From contig NZ_CP101161.1 of NCBI RefSeq assembly GCF_024298865.1, positions 269,227 to 333,226 of the forward strand: 64,000 bases of DNA, read 5' to 3'. Below, one piece after another: positions 34,312 to 42,852 of the stretch. Positions within the stretch are counted from its first letter, which is position 1; each line of letters begins with the position of its first letter. Below the pieces are notes generated by a model. That model was given only the letters and a program-made list of their open reading frames with translations. It was not told the origin of the DNA and searched no databases. The stretch is from Halorarius halobius (lineage in GTDB: Archaea; Halobacteriota; Halobacteria; Halobacteriales; Haloarculaceae). Both the position numbers and the translations under genes were made by a program.

Positions 34312-35292
34312 TCACTCCGGCGCGAGCAACTCGCGGACCGTCGCCTCCACCGACTGCCGCGGCTCCCAGCCGAGGTCCCGCTCGATGGCGGTGGTGTCGA
34401 CGCCGAACTCCGAGACGAGCGTCTCGCCGCTCCGCGGGTTCTCGACCAGTTCCACGTCGACATCGAGGCCCCGCTGTTCGCGGGCGACCCGCTGGACCAG
34501 TTCCGCGACGGCCATCACGCCGGGGTCCTCGTCGGACGCCACCTCGAACTTCTCGACGCCCGTCTCGCCGGCGCGTTTCCGCTCGACCAGCCGCTCGGCG
34601 CTCAGACAGAAGGCGTTCGCCACGTCCTTCACGTGGACGAAGTTGCGCGCCTGGTCGCCGGGCTCGTACACCGTCAGCGGCTCGCCCGACAGCGCCCGAT
34701 TCACGAAGAAGTTGATGACGGTCCCTTTCGACACCTCGCGGCCGCCCACCTCGTGGCCGCCGTAGAGGTTCGATATCATGAACTGGTGGGCCGGGAACGA
34801 CCCCGCTGAGAAGTCGTCGACGGCGCTCTCGCCGAGCACCTTCGTCGTCCCGTACCAGTTCAGCGGGTCCCGCGCCATGTCGACGCTGATGGGGAACTCC
34901 GTGGGGTCGCCGATGACCGCCATCGAGAACGGGAACCCCATCGCCGCGCCCGTCTTCTCGCAAAAGTACGCGACGTTCGAGGTGCCGACGACGTTCACCT
35001 CGTACGCGAGGTCCGGCTTCTCGTCGCAGTCGTCGACGCCCGAGATGGCCGCGAGATGGAGGACGGCGTCCGCGCCGTCGAGTGCGGCCTCTAGCTGGTC
35101 GCGGTGCCGGATGTCGACGTGGTCGACGTCGACGTCGCCGTTCGTCCGGACGTCGCCGAGATAGAAGTTGTCGAGCGCCGTCAGTTCCCAGTCGGGGTGG
35201 TCGCGCTGTAGCTGGTGGACGACGCGACTGCCGATGTAGCCGGCCGCGCCCGTGACCGCGACGTGCGGTGGGTTACTCATGTCGTGAGTCAC
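34312..35292 (-). CDS. NAD-dependent epimerase/dehydratase (SDR), sugar-nucleotide enzyme
   Basis: 326 aa if begun at GTG 35292 (GTGA overlap with the upstream stop); ATG at 35280 would give 322 aa. Rossmann motif VTGAAGYIGS, Asp for NAD(H) preference after beta-2 (LTALDNFYLGD), and YGTTKVLGE, the YxxxK catalytic pair. It is an extended SDR acting on a UDP- or dTDP-sugar; the exact reaction (4-epimerase, dehydratase or reductase) is not decidable. It is translationally coupled to the adjacent SDR 35289-36251, so the two probably act in one pathway of surface glycan synthesis. Confidence 0.88.
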   Translation of the reverse strand: MTHDMSNPPHVAVTGAAGYIGSRVVHQLQRDHPDWELTALDNFYLGDVRTNGDVDVDHVDIRHRDQLEAALDGADAVLHLAAISGVDDCDEKPDLAYEVNVVGTSNVAYFCEKTGAAMGFPFSMAVIGDPTEFPISVDMARDPLNWYGTTKVLGESAVDDFSAGSFPAHQFMISNLYGGHEVGGREVSKGTVINFFVNRALSGEPLTVYEPGDQARNFVHVKDVANAFCLSAERLVERKRAGETGVEKFEVASDEDPGVMAVAELVQRVAREQRGLDVDVELVENPRSGETLVSEFGVDTTAIERDLGWEPRQSVEATVRELLAPE

Positions 35293-36251
35293 TCATCTCT
35301 GGGCGTTAATGGGCTTTCCCCTCCGTCGACGAACGCGTCCCGCAGGTCGCGGACCCCCTCGCGGAGCGTCCACTCCGTCTCGTAGCCCGTCTCCGCGAGG
35401 CGGTCGAAGTTGACGTGGTAGGAGGGGCCGGGGTGTTCGTCCTCGAGGTAGGTCACGTCGACGGGTGCGACCTCCTCGCTGACGATCTCGGCTATCTCGG
35501 CGATGCGATAGTTGCCGTCGTTCGAGCCGACGTTGTACACCGCGCTCGGCCAGTCGTCCGGGGCGAGTGCCGCCTCCAGATACGCGTTGGCGGCGTCCCG
35601 AACGTGGACGAACGGGCGCCAGTTCGAGCCGTCGCCGTACACCGTCAGCGCCCGTCCGGTGAGCGCCCGGAACACGAAGTGGTTGACGACGAGGTTGAAC
35701 CGGACGCCCGGCGCCATCCCGTAGTTGGTCGCCATCCTGAGTGCTGTTCCCTGCATGTCGAACTCGGCTTTCGCCTCCGCGAGCAGTGTCTCGGACTGGT
35801 GTTTCGTCTCCGCGTACGGGTTGATGGGGTCCGGGTCGACCGACTCGTCGATGTCGGTTCGGGGCGCCCGCCCGTAGATGTTACACGAGGAGGCGAACAC
35901 GACGTTGTCGACGCCCACCTTGCCGGCGGCGTTCAGCACGTTCTTCGTGCCGTCGTAGTTGGTGGCGAACGTCTCCTCGCGGCGGTCGTGGGTGCTCGCG
36001 GCGCCGGTGATGGCCGCGAGGTGGACGACGGCGTCGGCGCCCCGACAGGCGGCCTCCACGTCGCCGTACTCGCGGACGGTGCCGTTGCGGAACTGGACGA
36101 CGTCGCCGCCGAGCGTCCCCATCAGCGCGCGTGGCGACCCCGTCGAGAGGTCGTCGAGGACGGTCACGCGGTCGACACGCTCGTCGCCCCGAAGGCGGGG
36201 GACGAGGACGCTCCCGATGTAGCCACAGCCGCCGGTGACGAGGACGTGCAC
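35289..36251 (-). CDS. NAD-dependent epimerase/dehydratase (SDR), second of a pair
   Basis: 320 aa from GTG at 36251 (VHVLVTGGCGYIGSVLVPRL); a GTG at 36293 would add 14 residues. NAD motif GGCGYIGS, acidic residue after beta-2 (DDLSTGSP), SSCNIYG, and YAETKHQSE (YxxxK). It is the upstream partner of the second SDR in a two-gene operon. An inverted repeat (36283-36315) lies about 30 nt before the start. Likely to act on a nucleotide sugar. Confidence 0.88.
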   Translation of the reverse strand: MHVLVTGGCGYIGSVLVPRLRGDERVDRVTVLDDLSTGSPRALMGTLGGDVVQFRNGTVREYGDVEAACRGADAVVHLAAITGAASTHDRREETFATNYDGTKNVLNAAGKVGVDNVVFASSCNIYGRAPRTDIDESVDPDPINPYAETKHQSETLLAEAKAEFDMQGTALRMATNYGMAPGVRFNLVVNHFVFRALTGRALTVYGDGSNWRPFVHVRDAANAYLEAALAPDDWPSAVYNVGSNDGNYRIAEIAEIVSEEVAPVDVTYLEDEHPGPSYHVNFDRLAETGYETEWTLREGVRDLRDAFVDGGESPLTPRDE

Positions 36252-36282
36252 GTCCGTTCGCGGCCGCCACGCGGGCAATACT

Positions 36283-36315
36283 CTTTCGGTCACGCGGCCG
36301 TCGCGCGACCGAAAG
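36283..36315 (-). promoter_or_regulatory. Inverted repeat upstream of the SDR pair
   Basis: Perfect 9-bp arms ctttcggtc (36283-36291) and gaccgaaag (36307-36315) are separated by 15 nt. It lies 32-64 nt before the GTG at 36251, in the promoter zone, so it may be an operator for a repressor; it is G/C-rich, not AT-rich like a TATA box. A transcript hairpin is the alternative. Confidence 0.5.
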
Positions 36316-36372
36316 GGGCCGACGGTGACGCCGTCGACAGCCGCGGCGTAGGGAGCTGGTAACTACTCGAAT

Positions 36373-36395
36373 GCTACTATACAATAGATAGTAGC
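36373..36395 (+). promoter_or_regulatory. AT-rich inverted repeat upstream of the subtilase
   Basis: Perfect 8-bp arms gctactat (36373-36380) and atagtagc (36388-36395) with a 7 nt spacer acaatag. It lies 135-157 nt before the subtilase ATG and about 120 nt before the SDR start on the other strand. The AT-rich arms could overlap promoters of either direction. A dimeric regulator site is one possible reading. Confidence 0.45.
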
Positions 36396-36529
36396 GAATC
36401 GGTACAAAACCATACCCGACAGGTGCGTTTTACCCGGGAGTATGATACGCTTACCGGCGGACAGGAGGGCCAGATACCGAACCTCATCGGAGTCGACCGA
36501 CTGCACGCGGAGACCGGAGACACCCACGC

Positions 36530-38587
36530 ATGGGTGAGGAGTTCACCCGTCGCTCGATGCTCCGCGTGGGAGGCGCGGCGCTCGGGGCCGGGACGGTGGT
36601 CGGCTCCGCCGGCGCTCGCGGGCCGCCCGCCCGGTACGTCGTCGGCACGGCCTCGACGGCCGCCGACCGCGCCGCGACGACCCGCGCGGAGGCCGTCCAC
36701 CGGCGGCTAGATTTCGGAGCCGTCGGGCGGGCCGTCGCCGGGCGGTACGCGCCGGACGCGGTCGAGGCACTCCGCCGGCGCGACGACGTCCGCTACGTCG
36801 AAACCGACGGCCGGGTCGACCCGCTGGCCGAGTCGGTCCCGTGGGGGGTCGACCGAATCGACGGCGACGTGGCACACGGGGCGGGCGAGACCGGCGAGGG
36901 AGCCGACATCGCCGTCATCGACTCCGGCATCGACGCCGACCACCCCGACCTGGCGTCGAACCTCGGGGCGGGGTACGCCGTCGAGACTTGCGACACCTGC
37001 ACTGAGCCGTGGGGCGACGACGACGGACACGGCACCCACTGTGCGGGCATCGCCGACGCGGTCGACGACACCGAGGGCGTCGTCGGCGTCGCCACCGAGG
37101 CGACGCTCCACTCGGTGAAGGTCATCGGCTCGGACGGCTACGCGACCGTCTCCGGGCTGGCGGCGGGCATCGAGTGGACCGCGAATCAGGGGTACGACGT
37201 GGGGAGCATGAGCCTCGGTGCGTCCAGTAGCTACGCCACGCTCCGCGACGCCTGCCGGTACGCGTACGACAGCGGCGTCCTCTTGGTGGCCGCGGCCGGC
37301 AACGACGGCTGTAACGGCTGTGTCCGCTACCCGGCGGCGTACGGGTCGGTCGTCGCCGTCAGCGCGACGACGAGCGGTGACGACCTCGCGTACTTCTCCT
37401 CGTCCGGGGCCGAGGTGGAACTGGCCGCGCCCGGCGAGTACGTCTACTCGACGGTGCCGGGCGGGTACGGAACCAAGTCGGGCACGTCGATGGCCTGTCC
37501 GCACGTCGCCGGCGCGGCGGGGCTGGTGATGGCACACGGCCACTCGAACACCGAGGCGCGCCAACTGCTCCGCGACACCGCCGAGGACATCGGCCTGTCG
37601 AGCGACGCACAGGGGTACGGACTCGTCGACGCGGCGGCCGCGGCCGAGGCCGCGTCGGGCGACGCGAGCGACGCCAGCGTCGCCGTCTCGACGGGCGACG
37701 CGACGAACGTCGGGACGGACGCGGCGACGCTGTCGGGACGCCTCGACGACCTCGGCAGTGCCGACTCGGCGGCGGTCGGCTTCGAGTACCGCCCGTCGGG
37801 CGCCGGGTCGTGGACGGCCACCGCGACGCAGTCGCTCACGACGACCGGCGACTTCAGTCGGTCGGTGTCGGGTCTCGCGTCTGACACCGACTACGAGTTC
37901 CGTGCCGTCGCCGAGGCGAGCGACGGCGATACCGACGCCGGCACGACCGCGGCGTTCACGACGGCGACCGCGGACACGGCCGTCGCCGTCGCCACGGACA
38001 CCGCGACGAGCGTGGGCGAGACGAGCGCCACCCTGACCGGCGACCTCACCGACCTCGGGGGCGCGGACGCCGCCGACGTCTACTTCGAGTGGGGCGAGAG
38101 CGGCGGCACGCTCCCGAACGCGACGGCCGCGGAGACGCGGTCGTCGACCGGGACGTTCGACCGCGTGCTCGACGGCCTCGCGTCGGGGACGGAGTACGAG
38201 TTCCGCGCCGTCGCCGAGGCGAGCGACGGCGACACCGACGCCGGGACGGCCGCGGCGTTCACCACCGACAGCACGTCAACGAGCACGGCACCGGACGTCG
38301 ACGCCTATCGCGTGACCGAGGCCGGGTCGCCGAACCCGCACGCGGAGATAACCGCCGAGTGGAGCGTCTCCGACGCCGACGGCGACCTCGATGCGGTGGT
38401 CGTCGAGGTGGTTGACGCGAGCGGCCGACCGCGTGACAGCGCCCGGACCGACGTCGGGGGCGCCAGCGCCTCGGGGACGGAGGTCTTCAAAATCAAACAC
38501 GCCGACGGCGTCACCTTCGACGTGACGGTCACCGTGACGGACGCCGACGGCAACGCGGCCACCCGGACGCGACGGGTCAGTTCGTAA
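36530..38587 (+). CDS. Tat-exported subtilase (S8 family, halolysin-like) with two Fn3-like repeats
   Basis: 685 aa. Twin-arginine signal EEFTRRSMLRVGG; propeptide to about residue 110. Catalytic triad all present: IAVIDSGID (Asp, about 128), DDGHGTHCAG (His, about 165), GTSMACPH (Ser, about 322), plus oxyanion AAGND. After the peptidase come two near-repeats (about 385-485 and 485-585) with LxSGxYxFRAVAEASDGDTDAG, then a PKD-like end (SVSDADGDLDAVVVEVV). Secreted halolysin-type protease, probably extracellular. It lies 382 nt upstream of the TasA-like cluster and may act on it. Confidence 0.94.
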   Translation: MGEEFTRRSMLRVGGAALGAGTVVGSAGARGPPARYVVGTASTAADRAATTRAEAVHRRLDFGAVGRAVAGRYAPDAVEALRRRDDVRYVETDGRVDPLAESVPWGVDRIDGDVAHGAGETGEGADIAVIDSGIDADHPDLASNLGAGYAVETCDTCTEPWGDDDGHGTHCAGIADAVDDTEGVVGVATEATLHSVKVIGSDGYATVSGLAAGIEWTANQGYDVGSMSLGASSSYATLRDACRYAYDSGVLLVAAAGNDGCNGCVRYPAAYGSVVAVSATTSGDDLAYFSSSGAEVELAAPGEYVYSTVPGGYGTKSGTSMACPHVAGAAGLVMAHGHSNTEARQLLRDTAEDIGLSSDAQGYGLVDAAAAAEAASGDASDASVAVSTGDATNVGTDAATLSGRLDDLGSADSAAVGFEYRPSGAGSWTATATQSLTTTGDFSRSVSGLASDTDYEFRAVAEASDGDTDAGTTAAFTTATADTAVAVATDTATSVGETSATLTGDLTDLGGADAADVYFEWGESGGTLPNATAAETRSSTGTFDRVLDGLASGTEYEFRAVAEASDGDTDAGTAAAFTTDSTSTSTAPDVDAYRVTEAGSPNPHAEITAEWSVSDADGDLDAVVVEVVDASGRPRDSARTDVGGASASGTEVFKIKHADGVTFDVTVTVTDADGNAATRTRRVSS

Positions 38588-38969
38588 CTGCTCCCGGGAC
38601 GGCCCTCGCCGTACGCTCAGGCTATCGTTTCGTCAGGAGTATCTTTCCGCGCTACACCGACGCCGTCGGACGGTCGTCCCGCGTCGATAAGCAGTGAGTA
38701 TCGCGCGGTAAGCATCCTCGACCGGTGTCGACAGCAAGCTATTACGGAGACATATGGGAACCATCGCGGTTTCTGAGAGTTGCTATATCTACTGATATGG
38801 TCAGTATCGCGGTTTCTGAGGGCGGCCGTATCGCCTGACAGCTCGCGTATATAAAAACACCCACTCGTGATAGCGAGGGGTACATCCGCCGGTGCAGGGC
38901 CGTCCCGCGTGGTCGCCACGCGGACGGCGGCGTTCGACTCGCCGAACGCGCCGGGGATGACGAGAAACC
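38588..38969 (+). promoter_or_regulatory. Regulatory region and structured leader of the TasA-like gene
   Basis: This 382 nt gap holds no credible gene. A 15-nt direct repeat (atcgcggtttctgag at 38763-38777 and 38806-38820, 28 nt between copies) precedes a TATA box tatataaaaa (38848-38857). If transcription starts near 38878, the leader is about 90 nt and holds two hairpins: ccgcgtgg-tcg-ccacgcgg (38905-38923) and gcgttcg-actcgc-cgaacgc (38930-38949). The first part of the region, 38588-38760, shows nothing distinct. Confidence 0.65.
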
Positions 38970-41156
38970 ATGTCAGACGACAGAGGACAGTTGACACGGC
39001 GCAAAGTACTCGGCAGCCTCGGCGTGATGGGCGGTGCGGCCGCCCTCGGGGGTGCCAGCACGATGGCGTTCTTCAGTGACGAGGAGACGTTCAAACACAA
39101 CGAGCTGGTCGCGGGCGAACTCGACCTCAAGGTCGACTGGCAGGAGCACTACTCCGACTGGTCGAGCGACGAGGGGACGCTCGGGACGAACGTGTGGATG
39201 TCCTACGAGGACGTCCCGGACGACAAGAAGGACAAGGTGGTCCCGAAACCCGACCACGAGTACCCGCTCCTGTACATTCACAAGGACTGGCTCGACGACT
39301 TCGAGATGGCGACGGCACTCGAAGCGTATCCCGACCCGGACGACGACGGGGTGCAGAACAAGTTCGCGTCGGAACCCGGACAGACGACCAACAAGGGTGT
39401 CGGCTACATCTGCAAGGATGGGGCCGACACCCCGGAGGACCTCGACCCGACGCAGTCGCTCCGGACGAAGAACAGCGACACGTACGGCGCGGTCGACGGG
39501 ACCACGGAGTCGTACCCGCTCGTGTACATCGACGACGTCAAGCCGGGCGACTTCGGGGAGCTGACCCTGAGCTACCACCTGTGTGGCAACGACGGCTACG
39601 TCTGGCTCACGGGGGACCTGCTCTACAACGCCGAGAACGGGCTGACCGAGCCCGAGCGCAAGGACCCCGACGAGAACGGAGGTGAACCGGGCGAACTCGC
39701 CGAGGAACTGTTCGTCAGCCTCTGGTACGACTCCGGCAAGGACGGGGAGTTTGACACGGGCGACTACGGGGAAGGTGACAACGTCTTCCGGCAGTACGAA
39801 CAGACCATCGCCCGCGGGTCGCTGAAGGCGATAATGAACCTGCTGGACAACGGCGCAGGGCTCCCGCTCGACGGGAACCTGATGACCGACGCCAACGGCC
39901 CGGTCACCTACAGCAGCTCCATCGACTGGACGGACGTCGGGAGCAACATCGAGGACACCGACGACCCCGGCGACGAACTGCTCACGCCGGACGAATGCGA
40001 ACTGGTGTCGGGCAATCCCAAGTGTTCCGACATCGACGCCGACCTCGTCGAGGCCATCAAGATCGAGGACGACGAACTGCCCGCGGCATCGGAAAGCAGT
40101 ACGAAGACGTACAACACCATCTTCGGCGACGTGACGCTCCACGTCTCCGGCGTGCGTGACGGGGAAGTCACGGAACTCGACTTCGTCTCCGAGTTCGGCG
40201 TCGACTCGGTCGTCGTCAAGGGCGGCCCGAACGCGAACGTCTGTAGCGAGGACGGCGTGGCCTACGGGGGCGAGGACCTCTCGCCGCCGGACAACGCGAG
40301 CGGCAACCCCGCCGCCGTCAGCCACATCAGTTTCTGCGTGCGCCCGGACGGCAACGGCAACGGCAACGGAACCGTCCCGCCGCAGAACGGCACCCGGGAG
40401 TGCATGGAGGCCTCCGAGACCGGCTACATCGGTCTCGCGTGGCAACTCCCAGTCGACCACGCCAACGAAATCCAGACCGACTCGGTCGCCTTCGACCTCG
40501 GCTTCTACACCGAGCAGTGCCGCCACAACGACGGCACGGGCATGGCGCGTCTCATCCCCACCCGGCGCGGTAGCGGGTTCGCGAAGCTCTCGGAGGAGAC
40601 GAACCGGAACGCCGGCTACGGGCTCGACGGCGCGAACTTCAACGGCGACGGAACCATCAGCGGCGGCGCCCGGGCCCGGTTCGGCAACAACAGCAACACC
40701 GGAACGTGGGAGCTTGCAGCCGGCGACAGCCCCGGAAGTAGCGGCTTCAACCAGGCACAGTACACCTGGACGAGCGGGGAGACCGTCGACTGGACGTTCT
40801 CGTACGACGCGAGTACCGACGAGGCCTCGTTCACGTTCGACGGGACGAGCGTGCCCGCGCGCACGCTGACCGAACAGCCGGACGGTCGTGTCGCCATCCA
40901 GTGCAAGGCGGACGAGGCGACCGTCGAAGGCACCGTCGAGAGCGTGCAGATCGACGGCGAGATGCCCGAGATAAGCGGCGAGAACAGCGTCACGGCCAGC
41001 AACGACGGGTCGGGACGCGACATCGAGTACCTCGTGCTCAACACCAACCTGGACGGCGAGACGTCGTTCACCCTGACCGGCACGGCGACGGTCACCCTCC
41101 AGGGCGACTACGGCGGCAGCCAGGAGGGCGTCGCCTTCGACGTCGTGCTGGAGTAA
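38970..41156 (+). CDS. Tat-exported TasA/camelysin-like surface protein (SipW-type signal)
   Basis: 728 aa. Twin-arginine start LTRRKVLGSLGVMGG then AFFSDEET, the sequence that follows a SipW-type signal peptide in TasA and CalY proteins; cleavage is probably within ASTMA-FFSDEE. After this comes a long acidic beta-rich domain with DVKPGDFGELTLSYHL and YNAENGLTEPER, TasA-like, then a GN-rich linker and a lectin-like end. It shares its first 70 residues and a block near 495-520 with the next gene. It probably polymerises or sits in the surface matrix; exported folded through Tat. Confidence 0.82.
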   Translation: MSDDRGQLTRRKVLGSLGVMGGAAALGGASTMAFFSDEETFKHNELVAGELDLKVDWQEHYSDWSSDEGTLGTNVWMSYEDVPDDKKDKVVPKPDHEYPLLYIHKDWLDDFEMATALEAYPDPDDDGVQNKFASEPGQTTNKGVGYICKDGADTPEDLDPTQSLRTKNSDTYGAVDGTTESYPLVYIDDVKPGDFGELTLSYHLCGNDGYVWLTGDLLYNAENGLTEPERKDPDENGGEPGELAEELFVSLWYDSGKDGEFDTGDYGEGDNVFRQYEQTIARGSLKAIMNLLDNGAGLPLDGNLMTDANGPVTYSSSIDWTDVGSNIEDTDDPGDELLTPDECELVSGNPKCSDIDADLVEAIKIEDDELPAASESSTKTYNTIFGDVTLHVSGVRDGEVTELDFVSEFGVDSVVVKGGPNANVCSEDGVAYGGEDLSPPDNASGNPAAVSHISFCVRPDGNGNGNGTVPPQNGTRECMEASETGYIGLAWQLPVDHANEIQTDSVAFDLGFYTEQCRHNDGTGMARLIPTRRGSGFAKLSEETNRNAGYGLDGANFNGDGTISGGARARFGNNSNTGTWELAAGDSPGSSGFNQAQYTWTSGETVDWTFSYDASTDEASFTFDGTSVPARTLTEQPDGRVAIQCKADEATVEGTVESVQIDGEMPEISGENSVTASNDGSGRDIEYLVLNTNLDGETSFTLTGTATVTLQGDYGGSQEGVAFDVVLE

Positions 41157-41193
41157 CGCGGCCGCCAGTCGCACCGCCCGCTGACTACCCACC

Positions 41194-41231
41194 CACGCCG
41201 GCCGCGCGGGGGTTCGACTCCCCCGGTGGGT
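41194..41231 (+). repeat. T-arm-like hairpin, copy 1
   Basis: A 38 nt element lies between the first and second TasA-like genes, 37 nt past the stop of the first. Its centre is a hairpin with 5 G-C pairs around a TTCGACT loop, extended by one C-G pair; the loop has the tRNA T-loop consensus TTCRANY. It matches copy 2 (42809-42846) at about 34 of 38 positions. No full tRNA is present. Confidence 0.7.
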
Positions 41232-41259
41232 TTCGTCCCCTGGACGAGGTGTACGCGAG

Positions 41260-42795
41260 ATGCCAGACCACGACAACGACCGCGAACTGACACGACGGCG
41301 AGTCCTCGGGAGCCTGGGCGTCGCGGGCGTCGCCGCCACGTTCGGCGGCGCAAGCACGTCCGCGTTCTTCAGCGACGAGGAGACGTTCAAGCACAACGAA
41401 CTCGTCGCCGGCGAACTCGACCTCAAGGTCGACTGGCAGGAGCACTACTCCGACTGGTCGAGCGACGAGAACGACGACCGCACCGACGACGTCGGCGGCG
41501 ACGAGAGCGACGCGAACCTCGACGGCGACCCCGCCGACGACTTCGAGGTCGTGATGGCGGACGGCGACCCCGCGAACGTCCCCGGGGGCTACACGGCGTT
41601 CCCGCACCCGGCCGAGCCGCTGGTCGCCGTCCCCGACGCGTTCGTCGACGACTTCCTCCGCAACACGGCGACCGAGGCGTACCCCGACGAGGACGGTGAC
41701 GGCATCCAGGACCTCGTCTACTCGCGCCGACAGCTCCGACGGCGGCATCCGACGCTGTCGTCCGAGGAGATAGAACGGACGTTCCGCGATCAGTTCGCCG
41801 ACCTCCCGGACGACCAGACGCGACCGCTGGTCGAGTTGACGGATGTGAAGCCGGGGGACTTCGGCGAGGTGACGTTCAGCGTCCACCTGTTCGACAACCC
41901 CGGCTACCTCTGGCTCGACGGGCGCGTGCTGGAGAACGCCGAAAACGCCGTGACCGAGCCCGAGCGGAAGGACCCCGACGAGGACGACGCCGTCGGGGTG
42001 GGCACCGCGTGGAGCGGCGAACTTCTCGACGAGATACGCGCCGTCGTCTGGCACGACGACGGCGACAACGTCGTCGACGAGACGGAGTGGGTGTACTCGC
42101 CGCACGCTCCCGACAGCGAGAGCTCCATCCAGCTGTCGCGAGAGCAGGCGGAGATAGCCCGCGGGAGCCTGCGGGAAGTGCTCGAGCGGCTGGTCGTCGG
42201 CGTCCCGCTCGACGCCGACCCGACGACGGCCGACCGGGAGTGTTTCTGGAAGTCGACGACGCGCTACCTCGGGTTCGCGTGGTGGCTCCCGGTCGACCAC
42301 GCCAACGAAATCCAGACCGACTCGGTCGCCTTCGACCTCGGCTTCTACACCGAGCAGTGCCGCCACAACGACGGCTCCCGCCTCGACGGCCGGGCCGCCA
42401 GCGTCGCAATCGACGCCGAACCGGCCACTGCCGGCGACACGTCGACGCACAGCGTCGCCTACCCGGTCGGCTCCGCGCTCGACGGGACGACCCTCGAATC
42501 CCTCACGGTGGTCTACCCGCCCGGGTTCGACGCCAGCGACGTCGGCGTCGGCGACGTCACGACCGCCGGCGTCGCCGACGGCGGCATCGTCGGTGCCTCC
42601 GTGGCGTCCGTAACCGCGACCGACGGCGGAACGCGGCTCGCGTTCGCCTTCGACAACCACCCCGGACTCGACGCCGGCGACGAGATACGGCTGGCGTACG
42701 ACGGCGTTCACAACGCCGGAACCACGGGCGAGTACCCCATCGAGGTCGTCGTGAACGCCACCACCTTCGGCCGCGGGTCGCTGTCGCTCGACTGA
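41260..42795 (+). CDS. Tat-exported TasA/camelysin-like surface protein, paralogue 2
   Basis: 511 aa. LTRRRVLGSLGVAGVAATFGG then SAFFSDEETFKHNELVAGELD: the N-terminus matches the first paralogue almost residue for residue. It has DVKPGDFGEVTFSVHL, NAENAVTEPERKDP and VDHANEIQTDSVAFDLGFYTE. Two stretches are identical in DNA to the first paralogue (60 nt at 41410-41469, 84 nt at 42292-42375), so recent conversion or duplication is likely. The C-terminus adds a separate beta domain (about 390-511). Secreted by Tat, probably processed by the cluster's signal peptidase. Confidence 0.82.
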   Translation: MPDHDNDRELTRRRVLGSLGVAGVAATFGGASTSAFFSDEETFKHNELVAGELDLKVDWQEHYSDWSSDENDDRTDDVGGDESDANLDGDPADDFEVVMADGDPANVPGGYTAFPHPAEPLVAVPDAFVDDFLRNTATEAYPDEDGDGIQDLVYSRRQLRRRHPTLSSEEIERTFRDQFADLPDDQTRPLVELTDVKPGDFGEVTFSVHLFDNPGYLWLDGRVLENAENAVTEPERKDPDEDDAVGVGTAWSGELLDEIRAVVWHDDGDNVVDETEWVYSPHAPDSESSIQLSREQAEIARGSLREVLERLVVGVPLDADPTTADRECFWKSTTRYLGFAWWLPVDHANEIQTDSVAFDLGFYTEQCRHNDGSRLDGRAASVAIDAEPATAGDTSTHSVAYPVGSALDGTTLESLTVVYPPGFDASDVGVGDVTTAGVADGGIVGASVASVTATDGGTRLAFAFDNHPGLDAGDEIRLAYDGVHNAGTTGEYPIEVVVNATTFGRGSLSLD

Positions 42796-42808
42796 CCGAC
42801 CGCCGACT

Positions 42809-42846
42809 CACGCCGGCTTCGCGGGGGTTCGACTCCTCCGGTGAGT
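42809..42846 (+). repeat. T-arm-like hairpin, copy 2
   Basis: This second copy sits 13 nt after the stop of paralogue 2 and 6 nt before the start of paralogue 3. The stem has one G-T wobble where copy 1 has G-C (CCTCC against CCCCC), so pairing is kept. The loop TTCGACT is unchanged. Together the copies flank paralogue 2. Confidence 0.7.
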
Positions 42847-42852
42847 CCTTCG

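Noticed and set aside
32403-34715. 770 aa plus-strand open frame over two lipoprotein genes
   Set aside because: Arg/Gly/Val-rich translation with no motif, opposite two proteins with clear Tat lipoboxes.
38973-41426. 817 aa minus-strand open frame opposite the first TasA-like gene
   Set aside because: It runs antisense across the whole coding gene and contains no domain; long antisense frames are expected in GC-rich DNA with strong third-position GC.
41194-42846. T-arm-like copies as attL/attR of an integrated element
   Set aside because: No integrase, and paralogue 2 between them resembles the gene before it; duplication or RNA processing is simpler, though not excluded.
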